Notes: a model not told the origin generated them from the sequence alone. 64,000 nucleotides of DNA from Arthrobacter sp. Edens01 (GCF_001307035.1 NZ_LKIU01000004.1:93811-157810), one strand, 5' to 3'. Shown: positions 1 to 10,000, counted from the stretch's first letter. A program made the numbers and translations.

Positions 1-68
1 CCGCACAGTTCGAGGCCCTCGACCAGGGCCTCGAACTCCTCCGAGACGTCTTCAAGGAACTTCTATGA
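1..68 (+). CDS. C-terminal end of a probable MarR-family regulator (partial)
   Basis: Only the last 21 or so codons are in the window. The frame open from the left edge ends in TGA at 66-68 and reads ...FEALDQGLELLRDVFKELL. This amphipathic leucine-rich helix resembles the C-terminal dimerisation helix of MarR proteins. The stop overlaps the ATG of the downstream efflux pump (ATGA), so the two are translationally coupled. A MarR repressor directly ahead of a DHA2 drug exporter is a common autoregulated arrangement, which supports the call. The family assignment rests on one helix and the context, so it is tentative. Confidence 0.5.
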   Translation, partial: AQFEALDQGLELLRDVFKELL

Positions 69-1702
69 CGAAAACAGCTGCCAAAGCAGCTCCCACGAGC
101 AACGGGAAGAAACCCAGCCTCGTCCTGGTATTCACCGCACTGGTCCTGGCCATGCTCCTTTCAGCGCTGAACCAGACCATCCTCGGCACCGCACTGCCCA
201 CGATCGTGGGTGAACTCAATGGTGCCAACCTCATGCTCTGGGTCATCACGGCCTTCATCCTGGCCTCCACGGTGATGATGCCCATCTACGGCAAACTGGG
301 CGACCTGATCGGACGCAAGTACCTCCTGGTCGCGGCGATCATCATCTTCCTGGCAGGTTCCGTTGTCGGCGCACTGTCACCGGACATGACCTGGCTGATC
401 ATTGCCCGCGTCATCCAGGGCATTGGTGCCGGCGGCCTGATGATCCTGTCCCAGGCGATCATTGCCGACGTCGTGCCTGCCCGTGAGCGCGGCAAGTACA
501 TGGGCTGGATGGGCGGCGTCTTCGCGTTCTCGTCCGTAGTTGGCCCGCTCATCGGCGGCTGGCTGACCGAGGGTCCGGGCTGGCGCTGGGCGTTCTGGTT
601 CAACATCCCCGTCGGCGTGCTGGCACTGCTGGGAGCACTGTTCTTCCTCAAGCCGCGTGCCGTGACGTCACGTCCCAGGATCGACCTGTGGGGCATGGTC
701 TTTATTGCGCTGGCCACCACCGGCCTGGTGCTGGTGAGCAGCTGGGGCGGCAGCACCTACGAATGGACCGACCCGGTAATCCTGGGCCTGGTCGCCGGTA
801 CCATTGTTTCCGCCGTCGTCTTCGTGATGGTTGAACGCCGCACCGCCGAGCCGATCATCCCGATGGAACTGTTCCGGGACCGGAACTTCAACCTCTCCAC
901 CGCCTCCGGCCTGCTGACTTCCGTGGCCATGTTCGGCGCCATCGGCTACCTGCCCACGTACCTGCAGATGGCCACCGGCGCCAGCGCCACCGAGGCCGGC
1001 ATGCTGATGATCCCCATGATGGGTGCCCTCCTGTTCAGCTCAGTGCTGTCCGGTTCACTGGTCTCCAAGACCGGACGCTACAAGTGGATGCCCATTGCAG
1101 GCTCGGCCATCATGATCCTGGCGCTGCTGCTGATGGGGTCCATCACAGCCGACTCGCCTGTCTGGCAGCTGTGCGTCTACATCGCCGTCCTTGGCCTTGG
1201 CCTGGGCCTGAACATGCAGATCCTGGTGCTGGTGGTGCAGAACTCCTTCCCCATGCGGCAGGTGGGCACCGCCACGGCAGCGAACAACTACTTCCGCCAG
1301 ATCGGTGCCACCCTGGGCTCGGCCGTAGTCGGCAGCCTCTTCGCGCACCGGCTTTCGGACCTGCTCGGCGAGCGGCTTCCCGCCAGCGCCGCCTCGGCAA
1401 CCGGAGGCGGCAATTCGCTGACGCCGAAGCTTGTCCATGAGCTGCCCGAAGCCATTCAGGACATCATCATCCGGTCCTACAATGAGGCCCTGATTCCGCT
1501 GTTCCTCTTTATGGTGCCCATGGCAGTTGTAGCGACGATCCTGTGCCTGTTCATCAAGGAGAAGCCGCTGGCTACCCGCCTTGAGCCGGAAGTCATGCCC
1601 GAAGCCATCGGTGAAGGCAACGTCCTGATCAGCGCCGAGGACGAGGGCAACGGCCCCAGCACCACGGAGCTTCGCCAGGTCAGCGCGTCCACTCCGCGCT
1701 AG
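65..1702 (+). CDS. MFS transporter, DHA2 (EmrB/QacA-type) drug:H+ antiporter
   Basis: Inner-membrane proton-driven exporter of 545 residues, the usual length for 14-helix DHA2 pumps. Helix 1 carries the family motif LNQTILGTALPTI (residues 35-47), with Asn where many members have Asp. The loop between helices 2 and 3 has motif A, GKLGDLIGRK (76-85), and antiporter motif C lies near GGVFAFSSVVGPLIGG (about 157-172). The hydrophilic tail (about 510-545) is acidic and low in complexity. The ATG overlaps the stop of the upstream regulator by the ATGA arrangement. The substrate cannot be read from sequence; multidrug or toxic-metabolite export is the family role. Transcription probably stops at the perfect palindrome just downstream. 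Confidence 0.92.
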   Translation: MTKTAAKAAPTSNGKKPSLVLVFTALVLAMLLSALNQTILGTALPTIVGELNGANLMLWVITAFILASTVMMPIYGKLGDLIGRKYLLVAAIIIFLAGSVVGALSPDMTWLIIARVIQGIGAGGLMILSQAIIADVVPARERGKYMGWMGGVFAFSSVVGPLIGGWLTEGPGWRWAFWFNIPVGVLALLGALFFLKPRAVTSRPRIDLWGMVFIALATTGLVLVSSWGGSTYEWTDPVILGLVAGTIVSAVVFVMVERRTAEPIIPMELFRDRNFNLSTASGLLTSVAMFGAIGYLPTYLQMATGASATEAGMLMIPMMGALLFSSVLSGSLVSKTGRYKWMPIAGSAIMILALLLMGSITADSPVWQLCVYIAVLGLGLGLNMQILVLVVQNSFPMRQVGTATAANNYFRQIGATLGSAVVGSLFAHRLSDLLGERLPASAASATGGGNSLTPKLVHELPEAIQDIIIRSYNEALIPLFLFMVPMAVVATILCLFIKEKPLATRLEPEVMPEAIGEGNVLISAEDEGNGPSTTELRQVSASTPR

Positions 1703-1713
1703 CAGACGCTGCA

Positions 1714-1753
1714 CAGAAACTGCCCGTATGAGCGCTCATACGGGCAGTTTCTG
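1714..1753. terminator. Perfect 40-bp palindrome, bidirectional terminator
   Basis: The sequence from CAGAAACTGCCCG to CGGGCAGTTTCTG is a perfect 20+20 inverted repeat centred on AGCGCT. It sits between the stop of the efflux pump and the stop of the convergent mbfA gene. The A-rich and T-rich outer arms make it a plausible Rho-independent terminator in both directions. Confidence 0.8.
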
Positions 1754-1774
1754 TTATCTGGATGGGAGGGGCGG

Positions 1775-2905
1775 CTAGAGCGGGCCGGTCCCGAACAGCA
1801 GGCCCAGGGCGTACGTGACTGCGGCAGCACCCAGTCCAATACCGAGCTGGCGCAGTCCGCGCTTGAGCGGGGACGCCCCGGAGAGCAGCCCGACAATTGA
1901 CCCGGTCAGCAGGAGGGCGATGCCCACCAGGACGCAGGAAAGAACGACGGCGGACAACCCGCCCATCCCGAACAGGTATGGCAGGACGGGAATGATGGCG
2001 CCGGAGGAGAAGAAGCAGAAGCTGGACAGGCCTGCTCCGATACCCGTGCCGACGGTCTCATGGTCCTCTCCGCTGGCTTCCTGCATTTTCTCCGGCTGGA
2101 GGGACAGGGACGGGTCGCAGTCGCAGGTATACAGCCCCATGCGTTCGGCCGCGCGGTGCTCGGCGGCTTCCCTGGACATGCCCCTGGCCCGGTAAACCAG
2201 CACCAGTTCATTGGCATCGATGTCCAGGGATTTCGCAGCGGACAGCGTCACCTGGGTAGGCCGGGAGGCTTCCAGGAGTTCCCGCTGCGAACGGACTGAG
2301 ACGTACTCCCCTGCACCCATCGACAGTGCTCCGGCGAGAAGGCCGGCAATACCGCTGAACAGGACGAAAGTGCTTGATACTCCGGTGGCCCCAATTGCCA
2401 TCACCAGTGCGAGGTTGGAGACCAGGCCGTCGTTCGCACCGAAGACAGCGGCCCGGAAGTTGCCCGAGAGGCGGGTGCGTCCGCGCGTGGCCAGGCCACG
2501 GACCACTTCTTCATGGATCTGTTCATCAGCTGCCATGGCGCTGGTGGCGCTGGGGTCGTCGCTGTAGGGGGAGCGGCCCTCCGCGCGCTGCGCGAGTGCC
2601 AGCACAAAGACAGAACCGAACCGCCGGGCCAGCAGGCCAAGGAGCCGGTTGCGGAAGGAGGGGCGCATCGGCTTGTCCGCTTCCGGTCCGAGCAGGCGGC
2701 GCCAGTGCTCTTCATGGCGGCCCTCCGCCTCGGCCAGGGCCAGAAGGATGTCCCGTTCCTCTCCGTCGCGGCGTTCGGCGAGGTAGCGGTAGGTAGCAGC
2801 TTCAGCCTGCTCATCGGCAAGGTACTGGCGCCAGCGGCGTCGTTCGGCGCTGGTGGGCTTGGATCGCTCAGGGGGTGACTGCCCGTGAGTTGGTGGGATG
2901 TTCAC
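1775..2905 (-). CDS. mbfA: Rubrerythrin-like/VIT1 fusion, MbfA-type iron transporter
   Basis: Predicted membrane iron (or manganese) exporter of 376 residues with an N-terminal ferritin-like diiron domain fused to a VIT1/CCC1 membrane domain. The cytoplasmic half has two helices rich in Glu with ExxH motifs (EGRHEEHW about 61-68, DEQIHEEVV about 127-135). The VIT1 half begins at about 150 with the hallmark FGANDGLVSNLALV and contains five hydrophobic segments. In bacteria with characterised MbfA the protein exports iron and protects from peroxide. Translation starts at GTG 2905 behind AGGAG. A 9-bp perfect stem lies 17 bases upstream of the start. It is convergent with the efflux pump and divergent from fadD. 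Confidence 0.85.
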   Translation of the reverse strand: MNIPPTHGQSPPERSKPTSAERRRWRQYLADEQAEAATYRYLAERRDGEERDILLALAEAEGRHEEHWRRLLGPEADKPMRPSFRNRLLGLLARRFGSVFVLALAQRAEGRSPYSDDPSATSAMAADEQIHEEVVRGLATRGRTRLSGNFRAAVFGANDGLVSNLALVMAIGATGVSSTFVLFSGIAGLLAGALSMGAGEYVSVRSQRELLEASRPTQVTLSAAKSLDIDANELVLVYRARGMSREAAEHRAAERMGLYTCDCDPSLSLQPEKMQEASGEDHETVGTGIGAGLSSFCFFSSGAIIPVLPYLFGMGGLSAVVLSCVLVGIALLLTGSIVGLLSGASPLKRGLRQLGIGLGAAAVTYALGLLFGTGPL

Positions 2906-2921
2906 ACACGCTCCTGGTCAC

Positions 2922-2951
2922 GGCCGGAGCAAAAAAGGGGGCGCTCCGGCC
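2922..2951. promoter_or_regulatory. Inverted repeat upstream of mbfA
   Basis: GGCCGGAGC (2922-2930) and GCTCCGGCC (2943-2951) form perfect 9-bp arms around a 12-base A/G-rich loop. It sits in the promoter or 5' leader of mbfA, upstream of its AGGAG site. It could be an operator or a leader hairpin; it has no T-tract on the mRNA strand, so it is not a classic terminator. The rest of the 333-base gap 2906-3238 holds the fadD promoter region and a short leader ORF. Confidence 0.35.
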
Positions 2952-3062
2952 AGCTTGATAACTGGCCGAAGGTCTCGCTCGCCGGGTGCCGTGCACCGCG
3001 GTGGAGTGCCGGGCTGCTGCTGCAGCCAGTATGTCGACAGTCCTCGGAAATCCGTTCCAATT

Positions 3063-3090
3063 TTTGTGCGGCCGAAGCCGAAACTAAGAT
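3063..3090 (+). promoter_or_regulatory. Possible sigma-70 type promoter for fadD
   Basis: TTTGTG (3063-3068) and TAAGAT (3085-3090), 16 bases apart, lie in the only AT-richer stretch of the gap and point toward the leader ORF and fadD. The -10 fits the actinobacterial TAnnnT pattern; the -35 is weak. Confidence 0.3.
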
Positions 3091-3174
3091 TGGACGTGTA
3101 CCGGAGCTACTCCCCTTCAGCTTTCAAGTGTAGCCCAGGCCAGCCGCGATTCCCCTCAGGAGGGTGAACGAAAA

Positions 3175-3246
3175 ATGCAGGTCTTCCCCGCCCGCCCAGG
3201 GGGCATGCGCCCCGCCCAGCAGCGGATAGAGTTCAACCGTGAGTAA
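3175..3246 (+). CDS. Possible 23-codon leader ORF overlapping the fadD start
   Basis: A short ORF starts at ATG 3175, ten bases after a strong AGGAGGG site (3158-3164). It ends at TAA 3244-3246, eight bases inside fadD, whose GTG is at 3239. fadD itself has no strong ribosome site of its own in the preceding bases. The layout therefore suggests that fadD is translated by coupling to this leader. The peptide (MQVFPARPGG...) matches nothing I know. It is not in frame with fadD, so it is not an N-terminal extension. Confidence 0.4.
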   Translation: MQVFPARPGGMRPAQQRIEFNRE

Positions 3247-4990
3247 AGCTTCCAAGGGATTCCCTGACTTTCACCGGCCGTGGACACGCCATTATGCGGA
3301 AGGCGTGCCGCAGAACCTAAAGCTCCCCGAAGGGTCCCTGGTGGACATGGTCGAGGACTCAATCAGCAAATACGGTTCCAAACCCGCGCTGCAGTTCTTC
3401 GGTGCCACCACAAGCTACCGCGATATGGGCGACCAGATCCGGCGGGCCGCCGCCGGGCTGAAACGCCTTGGGGTCAAGCGCGGTGACCGTGTGGCACTGG
3501 TACTTCCCAACGCCCCGCAGCACGTTGTGGCGTTCTACGCCGTCCTGCGCCTGGGCGCGGTGGTGGTGGAACACAACCCGCTCTACACCGACCGCGAGCT
3601 GCGGCACCAGTTTGAGGACCACGGCGCCACGGTGGCGGTGGTCTGGGACAAGACAGTTGACCGGATCCAGTCCCTGCCGGCAGACATTCCCGTCCGGACC
3701 ATCGTTTCCGTAGACCTGATCAGCGCCATGCCGCGAACCACGCAGCTGGCGCTGAAGCTCCCCATCCCGGCCGCCCGCCGCAGCCGTGCAGCGCTGGCTC
3801 CGGAGAAGAAGCCCCGCAGCGCCGGCCGCCGCGTCGTGGCGTGGAAGGATCTCCTGGACCACAGGCCGCTGCCGCGGCGCCACCCGCATCCTAAGGCAGA
3901 GGACCTGGCTGCCATCCAGTACACCTCCGGCACCACAGCGGACCCCAAGGGGGCGATGCTCACCCACGCCAACCTGATGGCCAATGCTGCCCAGGGACGG
4001 GCATGGATTCCGGGACTTCGGATGGGCAGGGAAACCGTCTACGGCGTACTGCCCATGTTCCACGCGTACGGCCTGACGCTCAGCCTCACCTTCGCGATGA
4101 GCATTGGGGCGAGGCTGGTCCTTTTCCCGAAGTTCGACGTAGACCTGGTCCTGAAGGCGGCCAAGAAGACGCCCCCGACCTTCCTGCCCGCGGTTCCGCC
4201 CATTTACGACCGGATTGTGGCCGGGGCCCAGGAGCAGGGCATCTCCCTGAAGGGAGTCCGGTTCGCGATCTCCGGTGCCATGAACCTCCCGGCAGCAACC
4301 GTGGATGCTTGGGAAAAGGCCACCGGCGGCTATCTGATCGAAGGCTACGGACTGACCGAAACCTCGCCGGTGGCATTGGGAAACCCGATGGGCCCCACCC
4401 GCAAGGCCGGCACCGTGGGAGTGCCGTTCCCGCTGACGGACATCAAGGTGGTTGACCCGGAGGATCCAACCAGGGAACGCCACCGCGGCGAAGCCGGTGA
4501 GCTGCTGATCCGCGGACCCCAGGTCTTCCAGGGGTACTGGAACAAACCCGCCGAAACTCGGGCCGCACTGCTCGACGGCGGCTGGTTCCGTACCGGTGAT
4601 ATCGTCTCGGTGGACGACGACGACTTCGTGACCATCCGGGACCGGATCAAGGAACTTATCATCACGGGCGGTTTCAACGTCTCTCCGACAGAAGTCGAGG
4701 AAGCACTGAAACGCCACCCGGCCGTCGCCGAGGCTGCCGTGGTGGGGCTGACCCGGACCGGCGGCGGAGAAGACGTGGTGGCTGCCGTCGTTGCCCGTCC
4801 TGACATGCAATTCGACCCCGATGAGCTGCGTTCGCACGTCCGCAAGGAGCTGGCAGCGTACAAGGTTCCCCGCCGAATCGTGCAGATACCGGACCTGCCA
4901 AGGTCGCTGATCGGCAAGGTCCTCCGGAGGCACGTCAAGGAATCACTGCAGACCAAGGACGCCGGCCCTGAAGCCGGACCCACAACCTAG
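3239..4990 (+). CDS. fadD: Long-chain fatty-acid--CoA ligase (FadD)
   Basis: ATP-dependent acyl-CoA synthetase of 583 residues, which activates fatty acids as acyl-adenylates and then thioesters for beta-oxidation or lipid synthesis. The AMP-binding core is clear: the phosphate-binding motif YTSGTTADPKGA (about 226-237, with Ala where TTG is usual), GYGLTETSP (about 368), and GWFRTGDI followed by the hinge RIKELIITGGFNVSP (about 455-485). The C-terminal catalytic lysine lies in GKVLRRH (about 560). The length is normal for actinobacterial FadD. The start is GTG 3239, embedded in the end of an upstream leader ORF. A permease gene follows after 12 bases, so the two are probably cotranscribed. 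Chain-length preference cannot be read. Confidence 0.92.
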   Translation: MSKASKGFPDFHRPWTRHYAEGVPQNLKLPEGSLVDMVEDSISKYGSKPALQFFGATTSYRDMGDQIRRAAAGLKRLGVKRGDRVALVLPNAPQHVVAFYAVLRLGAVVVEHNPLYTDRELRHQFEDHGATVAVVWDKTVDRIQSLPADIPVRTIVSVDLISAMPRTTQLALKLPIPAARRSRAALAPEKKPRSAGRRVVAWKDLLDHRPLPRRHPHPKAEDLAAIQYTSGTTADPKGAMLTHANLMANAAQGRAWIPGLRMGRETVYGVLPMFHAYGLTLSLTFAMSIGARLVLFPKFDVDLVLKAAKKTPPTFLPAVPPIYDRIVAGAQEQGISLKGVRFAISGAMNLPAATVDAWEKATGGYLIEGYGLTETSPVALGNPMGPTRKAGTVGVPFPLTDIKVVDPEDPTRERHRGEAGELLIRGPQVFQGYWNKPAETRAALLDGGWFRTGDIVSVDDDDFVTIRDRIKELIITGGFNVSPTEVEEALKRHPAVAEAAVVGLTRTGGGEDVVAAVVARPDMQFDPDELRSHVRKELAAYKVPRRIVQIPDLPRSLIGKVLRRHVKESLQTKDAGPEAGPTT

Positions 4991-5002
4991 ACGGGAAAAC
5001 AC

Positions 5003-6175
5003 ATGGACAGCCAACCCGGCTCCAGTTCGAACCTGACCGAGTCGAGGAGGCTGCAGGGGTACTGGAACGACGGCCTCGGCCACGCTGCGCTGCGTTCGGC
5101 ACAGCTTCTGCTGGTCCTGCTGCTCGTTGGCGTGGCGGTTTATGCCCTGACCCGGGTGACGCTGGTGGTCATTCCGGTGCTGCTCGCCCTGATCCTTGCA
5201 GCGGCTATTGCACCGTTCGTGAACTGGCTGCGGCGCAAGGGCTGGCCGGGAGCACTCGCAACCGGCACATCCTTCCTGCTGCTCCTTATTGTCTTCGGCG
5301 GTTTGGTCACCGGAATCGTGTTTGCGGTGCGGAGCGAGTGGTCCACACTCGTGGACCAGGCGGTCGCGGGATTCGATGAGCTGTACAGGCTGGTGCAGGA
5401 AGGCCCGTTTGCAGTCGACGATTCCGCCATGCAGGAAGCCCGCGACGCCGTACTGGACTTCGCGACGTCCTCGACGGTGGGCAGCGGGGCACTGGCCGGG
5501 TTGTCCGCTGCCGGTTCCTTCGCCACCGGGTTCGTGCTCATGGCCGTGGTGCTGTTCTTCTTCCTGAAGGACGGGGACAAGATCTGGGCGTTCGTCCTGC
5601 GCTGGTTCAGCGGGGAACGGCACCGGAAGGCATCACTTGCCGGCGCGAGGGCCATGGAAGTCCTGGGCGGCTACGTCCGCGGGACGGCCATCGTCGCCGC
5701 CGTCGACGCCATCTGCATCGGCGCTGCCCTGTTCATTCTTGGGGTGCCCCTGGCTCTCCCGCTTTCCGTGATTGTGTTCGTTGGTTCCTTCATCCCGCTG
5801 GTCGGCGCGACTGCGGCCGGCATCCTGGCGGCCCTGATTGCCCTGGTGGCCAACGGCCCGGTGGTGGCCCTGATCGTGGTGATCGTGATCATCGCGGTGA
5901 ACCAGCTCGAAGGCAACTTCCTGCAGCCGGTGGTGATGGGCCGGACCCTGAGCATCCACGCGCTGGTGATCCTTCTTGCACTGACCGCCGGAACGATCCT
6001 TGCCGGCATCGTCGGAGCGATCCTGTCCGTGCCGATAGCAGCCGTCTCGTGGGCCGTGATCAAGGTCTGGATTGGTGAGGACCAGGGCGACCCCGCGGAG
6101 GTCCCTGAAGTTGCGTCCGACGACGCCGAGTCCCCGGAAATGGGAAGCACCGGGGCCGGACAGGCAGGGGATTAA
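5003..6175 (+). CDS. AI-2E family transporter (UPF0118 / PF01594)
   Basis: Integral membrane protein of 390 residues with about eight hydrophobic segments. There are two N-terminal helices (about 33-75), a helix near 85-105, a soluble-looking middle and a long hydrophobic C-terminal half. The segment GTAIVAAVDAICIGAALFIL and the conserved NQLEGNFLQPVVMGRTL motif (about 302-318) identify the family. Members include the autoinducer-2 exporter TqsA and Na+(Li+)/H+ antiporters, so substrate is open. The tail from about 355 is acidic. It follows fadD by 12 bases and is likely cotranscribed. Confidence 0.88.
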   Translation: MDSQPGSSSNLTESRRLQGYWNDGLGHAALRSAQLLLVLLLVGVAVYALTRVTLVVIPVLLALILAAAIAPFVNWLRRKGWPGALATGTSFLLLLIVFGGLVTGIVFAVRSEWSTLVDQAVAGFDELYRLVQEGPFAVDDSAMQEARDAVLDFATSSTVGSGALAGLSAAGSFATGFVLMAVVLFFFLKDGDKIWAFVLRWFSGERHRKASLAGARAMEVLGGYVRGTAIVAAVDAICIGAALFILGVPLALPLSVIVFVGSFIPLVGATAAGILAALIALVANGPVVALIVVIVIIAVNQLEGNFLQPVVMGRTLSIHALVILLALTAGTILAGIVGAILSVPIAAVSWAVIKVWIGEDQGDPAEVPEVASDDAESPEMGSTGAGQAGD

Positions 6176-6395
6176 CCGTCCGGACCCGGTGCAGTACTGG
6201 GGAACCGGCCGCAGCCGGCATATGTCGCTGGGAAACTATTGTTTACTTACGCTAGTGCGCGGCTGTGGCACCGGTCAATTAGTGTGAAGTATGCCGCCTC
6301 GGCACTGCTTGCGTAATGACCGGACGGCGGTTACAAACGCGCTTCCCGGGATCCCGGCGGGCACTGATTACCGGGTTGGAAGGACGGCTGGATTG

Positions 6396-6974
6396 ATGAA
6401 GGCACTGTCGGTGGAACCGAGCAACGCTCCAATCGCCATCGGATCCAGGATCCGCACCGCCAGGCAGGCACGCCACCTCACCATTGAACAGGTCGCGGAG
6501 TCAACCGGACTGACCAAGGGTTTCCTGAGCCGGGTGGAACGGGATCTCACCTCACCGTCCGTGGCGTCGCTGGTCACGCTCTGCCAGGTGCTTTCAATTT
6601 CGATCGGTGACCTGTTCCTTCCGCCGCAGACCACGCTGGTGCGCTGGCCGGACGCGCCGGGAATCAACCTCGGCGGCAGCGGAATCAACGAGCGGCTGCT
6701 GACTCCGCGCACCGAACGCCAGGTCCAGGTGATCCGTTCGGAAATCGGCCCGGGAGGCAGCGGTGAAACGGACCTGTACTCCGTGGACTGTTCGGTTGAG
6801 GTGCTGCACGTCGTCGAGGGCAGGCTTGACCTTATCTTCGCAGCCGAGACCATGAACCTTGCCGCCGGTGACACCGTGACCTTCCCGGGCAAGGAATCAC
6901 ATTCCTGGCGCAACCCCGACACCGGGGCCGCCGCCGTCGTAATTTGGACACTGGTTAGCCCCGGCTCCGCCTAG
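6396..6974 (+). CDS. XRE-family regulator with C-terminal cupin sensor
   Basis: Transcription regulator of 192 residues. A helix-turn-helix of the lambda-repressor type (about 11-66, with IGSRIRTARQARHLTIEQVA and GFLSRVERDLTSPSVASL) is followed by a cupin_2 barrel (about 115-188, LHVVEGRLDLIF and GDTVTFPGKESHSW). Such proteins sense small metabolites and often control amine, amino-acid or sugar use. I chose ATG 6396, preceded by GGAAGGA, over an upstream in-frame start at 6291 because homology begins here. It lies 40 bases ahead of the alpha-mannosidase gene, which is its most likely target. The 220 bases upstream hold no gene. Confidence 0.88.
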   Translation: MKALSVEPSNAPIAIGSRIRTARQARHLTIEQVAESTGLTKGFLSRVERDLTSPSVASLVTLCQVLSISIGDLFLPPQTTLVRWPDAPGINLGGSGINERLLTPRTERQVQVIRSEIGPGGSGETDLYSVDCSVEVLHVVEGRLDLIFAAETMNLAAGDTVTFPGKESHSWRNPDTGAAAVVIWTLVSPGSA

Positions 6975-7014
6975 CAACCTTCCAAACGGGCACCGCTGCG
7001 CGCAGAGTGGGCGC

Positions 7015-10000
7015 ATGCACCCGGACCGCGAGCTTGCTGAACGCCGTATTGCCCGTTTCCTGGCCCAGCGACTGCCTCCGCAGCTGTGGACTTCGCTTTC
7101 GCCCCTGCAGGCGGAGGCCTGGGACTGTCCCGGCGAACCGGTCAGCTTTGCCGAGGCTGCTGAACAGGCATACCAGCCGGTTTTACCGGGCGCACGCTGG
7201 GGTAAACCGTGGCACACCACCTGGTTCCGGTTAACCGGGACCGTCCCCGTTCCGGCCCCCGGCTTCGCGGCTGAAGCGCTGGTCGATTTGGGGTTCAGCG
7301 CCGATATGCCCGGTTTCCAGGCCGAGGGGCTGGTGTACGACGCCGATGGAAGGGTGCTGAAGGCGCTCGAGTCGACCAACATGGCAGTGCCGCTGGAGCA
7401 GGAGCCCGGCAGCGCACTGCTGCTCTGGGTGGAGGCCGCAGCCACCCCGAACGTCATAGGGGATTTCAGCTTCCGCCCCACCCCGCTGGGCAGCTGGGAC
7501 ACTGCCGGTGAAGAACCGCTGTACGTCTTCCGGCGGGCTGACACGGCGCTGCTGGATGAACAGGTTTGGAACCTTGCCCAGGACTTCTCCGTGCTGTGGG
7601 GCCTGATGCATGAGCTGCCGATGGACTCACCCCGCCGGCATGATCTCCTGCGGGCCATGGAACGGGCCGCCGCCGCGGTCGCACCGGAGGACGTTTCCGG
7701 GACGGCGGGCAGGGCCCGGGCGCTGCTGGAAGAGGCACTGAGCGCCCCGGCCGCCTCCAGCGCCCACCGGATCCACGCCGTCGGACATGCCCACATTGAC
7801 AGCGCCTGGCTGTGGCCGGTGCGGGAAACCCGGCGGAAGGTGGCACGCACCTTCTCGAACGTCCTGGCGCTGATGGATACCGATCCCGACTTCGTCTTCA
7901 CAGCCTCCTCCGCGCAGCAGTATGCCTGGCTGGAGGAGGACCATCCGGAGCTGTTCGCACGGGTGGCCGCGCGGGTTGCTGAAGGCCGGTTTGTGCCCGC
8001 CGGGGGTATGTGGGTGGAAGCGGACACGAACCTTCCGTCCGGAGAATCGCTGGTACGGCAATTCACCTTCGGGAAGAGGTATTTCCTGGAGGCGTTTGGG
8101 GTCGAGCCGCTGGACGTCTGGCTGCCGGACTCATTCGGCTATTCCGGTGCCCTTCCGCAGCTGATCCGCGCGGCCGGCTCCCGGTGGTTCCTCACCCAGA
8201 AACTGAGCTGGAACGAGTCCGATGTGATGCCGCACCACACGTTCCTCTGGGAAGGAATCGACGGCACCCGGGTGTTCACGCACTTCCCGCCGGTGGACAC
8301 CTACAACTCTGCGCTAACCGGGCAGGAACTTGCGCGGGCCCAGCGGCAGTTCCGGGAAAAGGGGGCCACGAACCTTTCGCTGGTGCCTTTCGGGTGGGGC
8401 GACGGGGGCGGCGGGCCGACCCGGGAAATGCTGGCGGCCGCCTACCGCACCGCATCCCTGGAGGGATCTCCGCGGGTGCAGCTCTCCAGTCCCCGGTCCT
8501 TCTTCGAGACAGCGGAGCGGGACTATGCCGATCCTCCGGTGTGGTCCGGAGAGATGTACCTGCAGTTCCACCGCGGCACCTACACTTCCCAGGCGCGCAC
8601 CAAACGCGGCAACCGGCGCAGCGAAGCCCTGCTCCACGAGGCTGAACTTTGGGCGGCAACGGCCGCGGTCCGCTGCGGCACGGACTACCCGTACCAGGAG
8701 CTGGACGCTGCGTGGAAAACGGTGCTGCTGGGACAGTTCCATGACATCCTGCCCGGATCTTCCATCGCCTGGGTCTACGAGGACGCAGAGCGGGAGTATG
8801 CCGGGGCAGCCGCGCATTTGGAGCGGATCATTGCCCGGGCCCAGCGGGTTCTGGCGGGGGAGGGGAATGCGGTCCTCACGTTCAATGCCGCGCCGGTAAG
8901 ACTCCGGGGCATCCCGGCTATGGGCGGTGAGGCCGAAATGGCCGCTCCCGCTGCGGCGCGGCTGGAAGCCGGCGACGGCGGGTGGCAGCTGTCCTCGGAT
9001 CATCTCACCGCCCGGGTCAGTTCGACAGGGGCCATCACCTCGCTGCGCGGGGACAGCGGACGGGAGCTGGTGGTTCCCGGTGAAGTAGCCAACCACTTCC
9101 AGCTCTTCCGCGACACTCCCAACCAATGGGACGCCTGGGACATTGACGCGGCAGACCGGACGGCGCCCGTGTCCCTGCACGGGGTGATGACCGGTTCCGG
9201 GGACCGTTCAGTGACATTCAAGTACAAGTTTGGGAGCTCAGCGGTGACCCAGACTCTCTCGCTCAGCCCGGACGGGAGGGCCCTGGACCTGGACATTGAG
9301 GCTGACTGGCATGAGGAGCAGAAACTGCTCAAGCTGGGATTCCCGCTGGCAGTGCTGGCGGACCGGGCCTCAGCTGAGATCCAGTTCGGCCACGTCCAGC
9401 GTCCCACCCACGAAAACACGTCCTGGGACCATGCCCGCTTCGAGGTTCCGGCCCACCGGTGGATCCATGCGGGCGAACACGGAAGGGGTGCCTCGCTGGC
9501 CAACGATTCCACCTACGGCTACGACATCACCCGGACCGGGACCAGGGACGCCGGAACCGGAACCCTGCTGCGTGCCTCCCTGCTGCGTGCACCGCTTTTC
9601 CCGGACCCGGGTGCGGACCAGGGGGTGCATACCTTCAGGTTTTCACTTCGCCCGGACGCGACCGTGGCGGAGGCAGTGCAGGACGGTTACCGGCTCAATC
9701 TCCCGCTGCGGACCGTGGCTGGCGCTGGCGCTGGAAGCGTCCCTCCGCTCGCTGTCCTCACGCCGTCCAGCGTCCTGGTCGAGACAGTGAAGCTGGCGGA
9801 TGACCGCAGCGGCGACGTCGTCCTGCGGCTCTACGAATCGCTGGGAGGCCACACCAGCGCGGTGCTCACAGCCGGCTTCGCCGCCCGGGCGGCAGCAGCG
9901 ACCGATCTGCTGGAACGTCCGGCCGCCGCGGGCGCGGAAATTCCACGCCGCGCGGACGGACGCTGGGACCTCGAGTTCAGGCCCTTTGAAGTGAAGACCG

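Noticed and set aside
3359-4933. Minus-strand 524-codon open frame opposite fadD
   Set aside because: No recognisable domain, and it is the reverse complement of a well-conserved acyl-CoA ligase; a GC-skewed third-position artefact.
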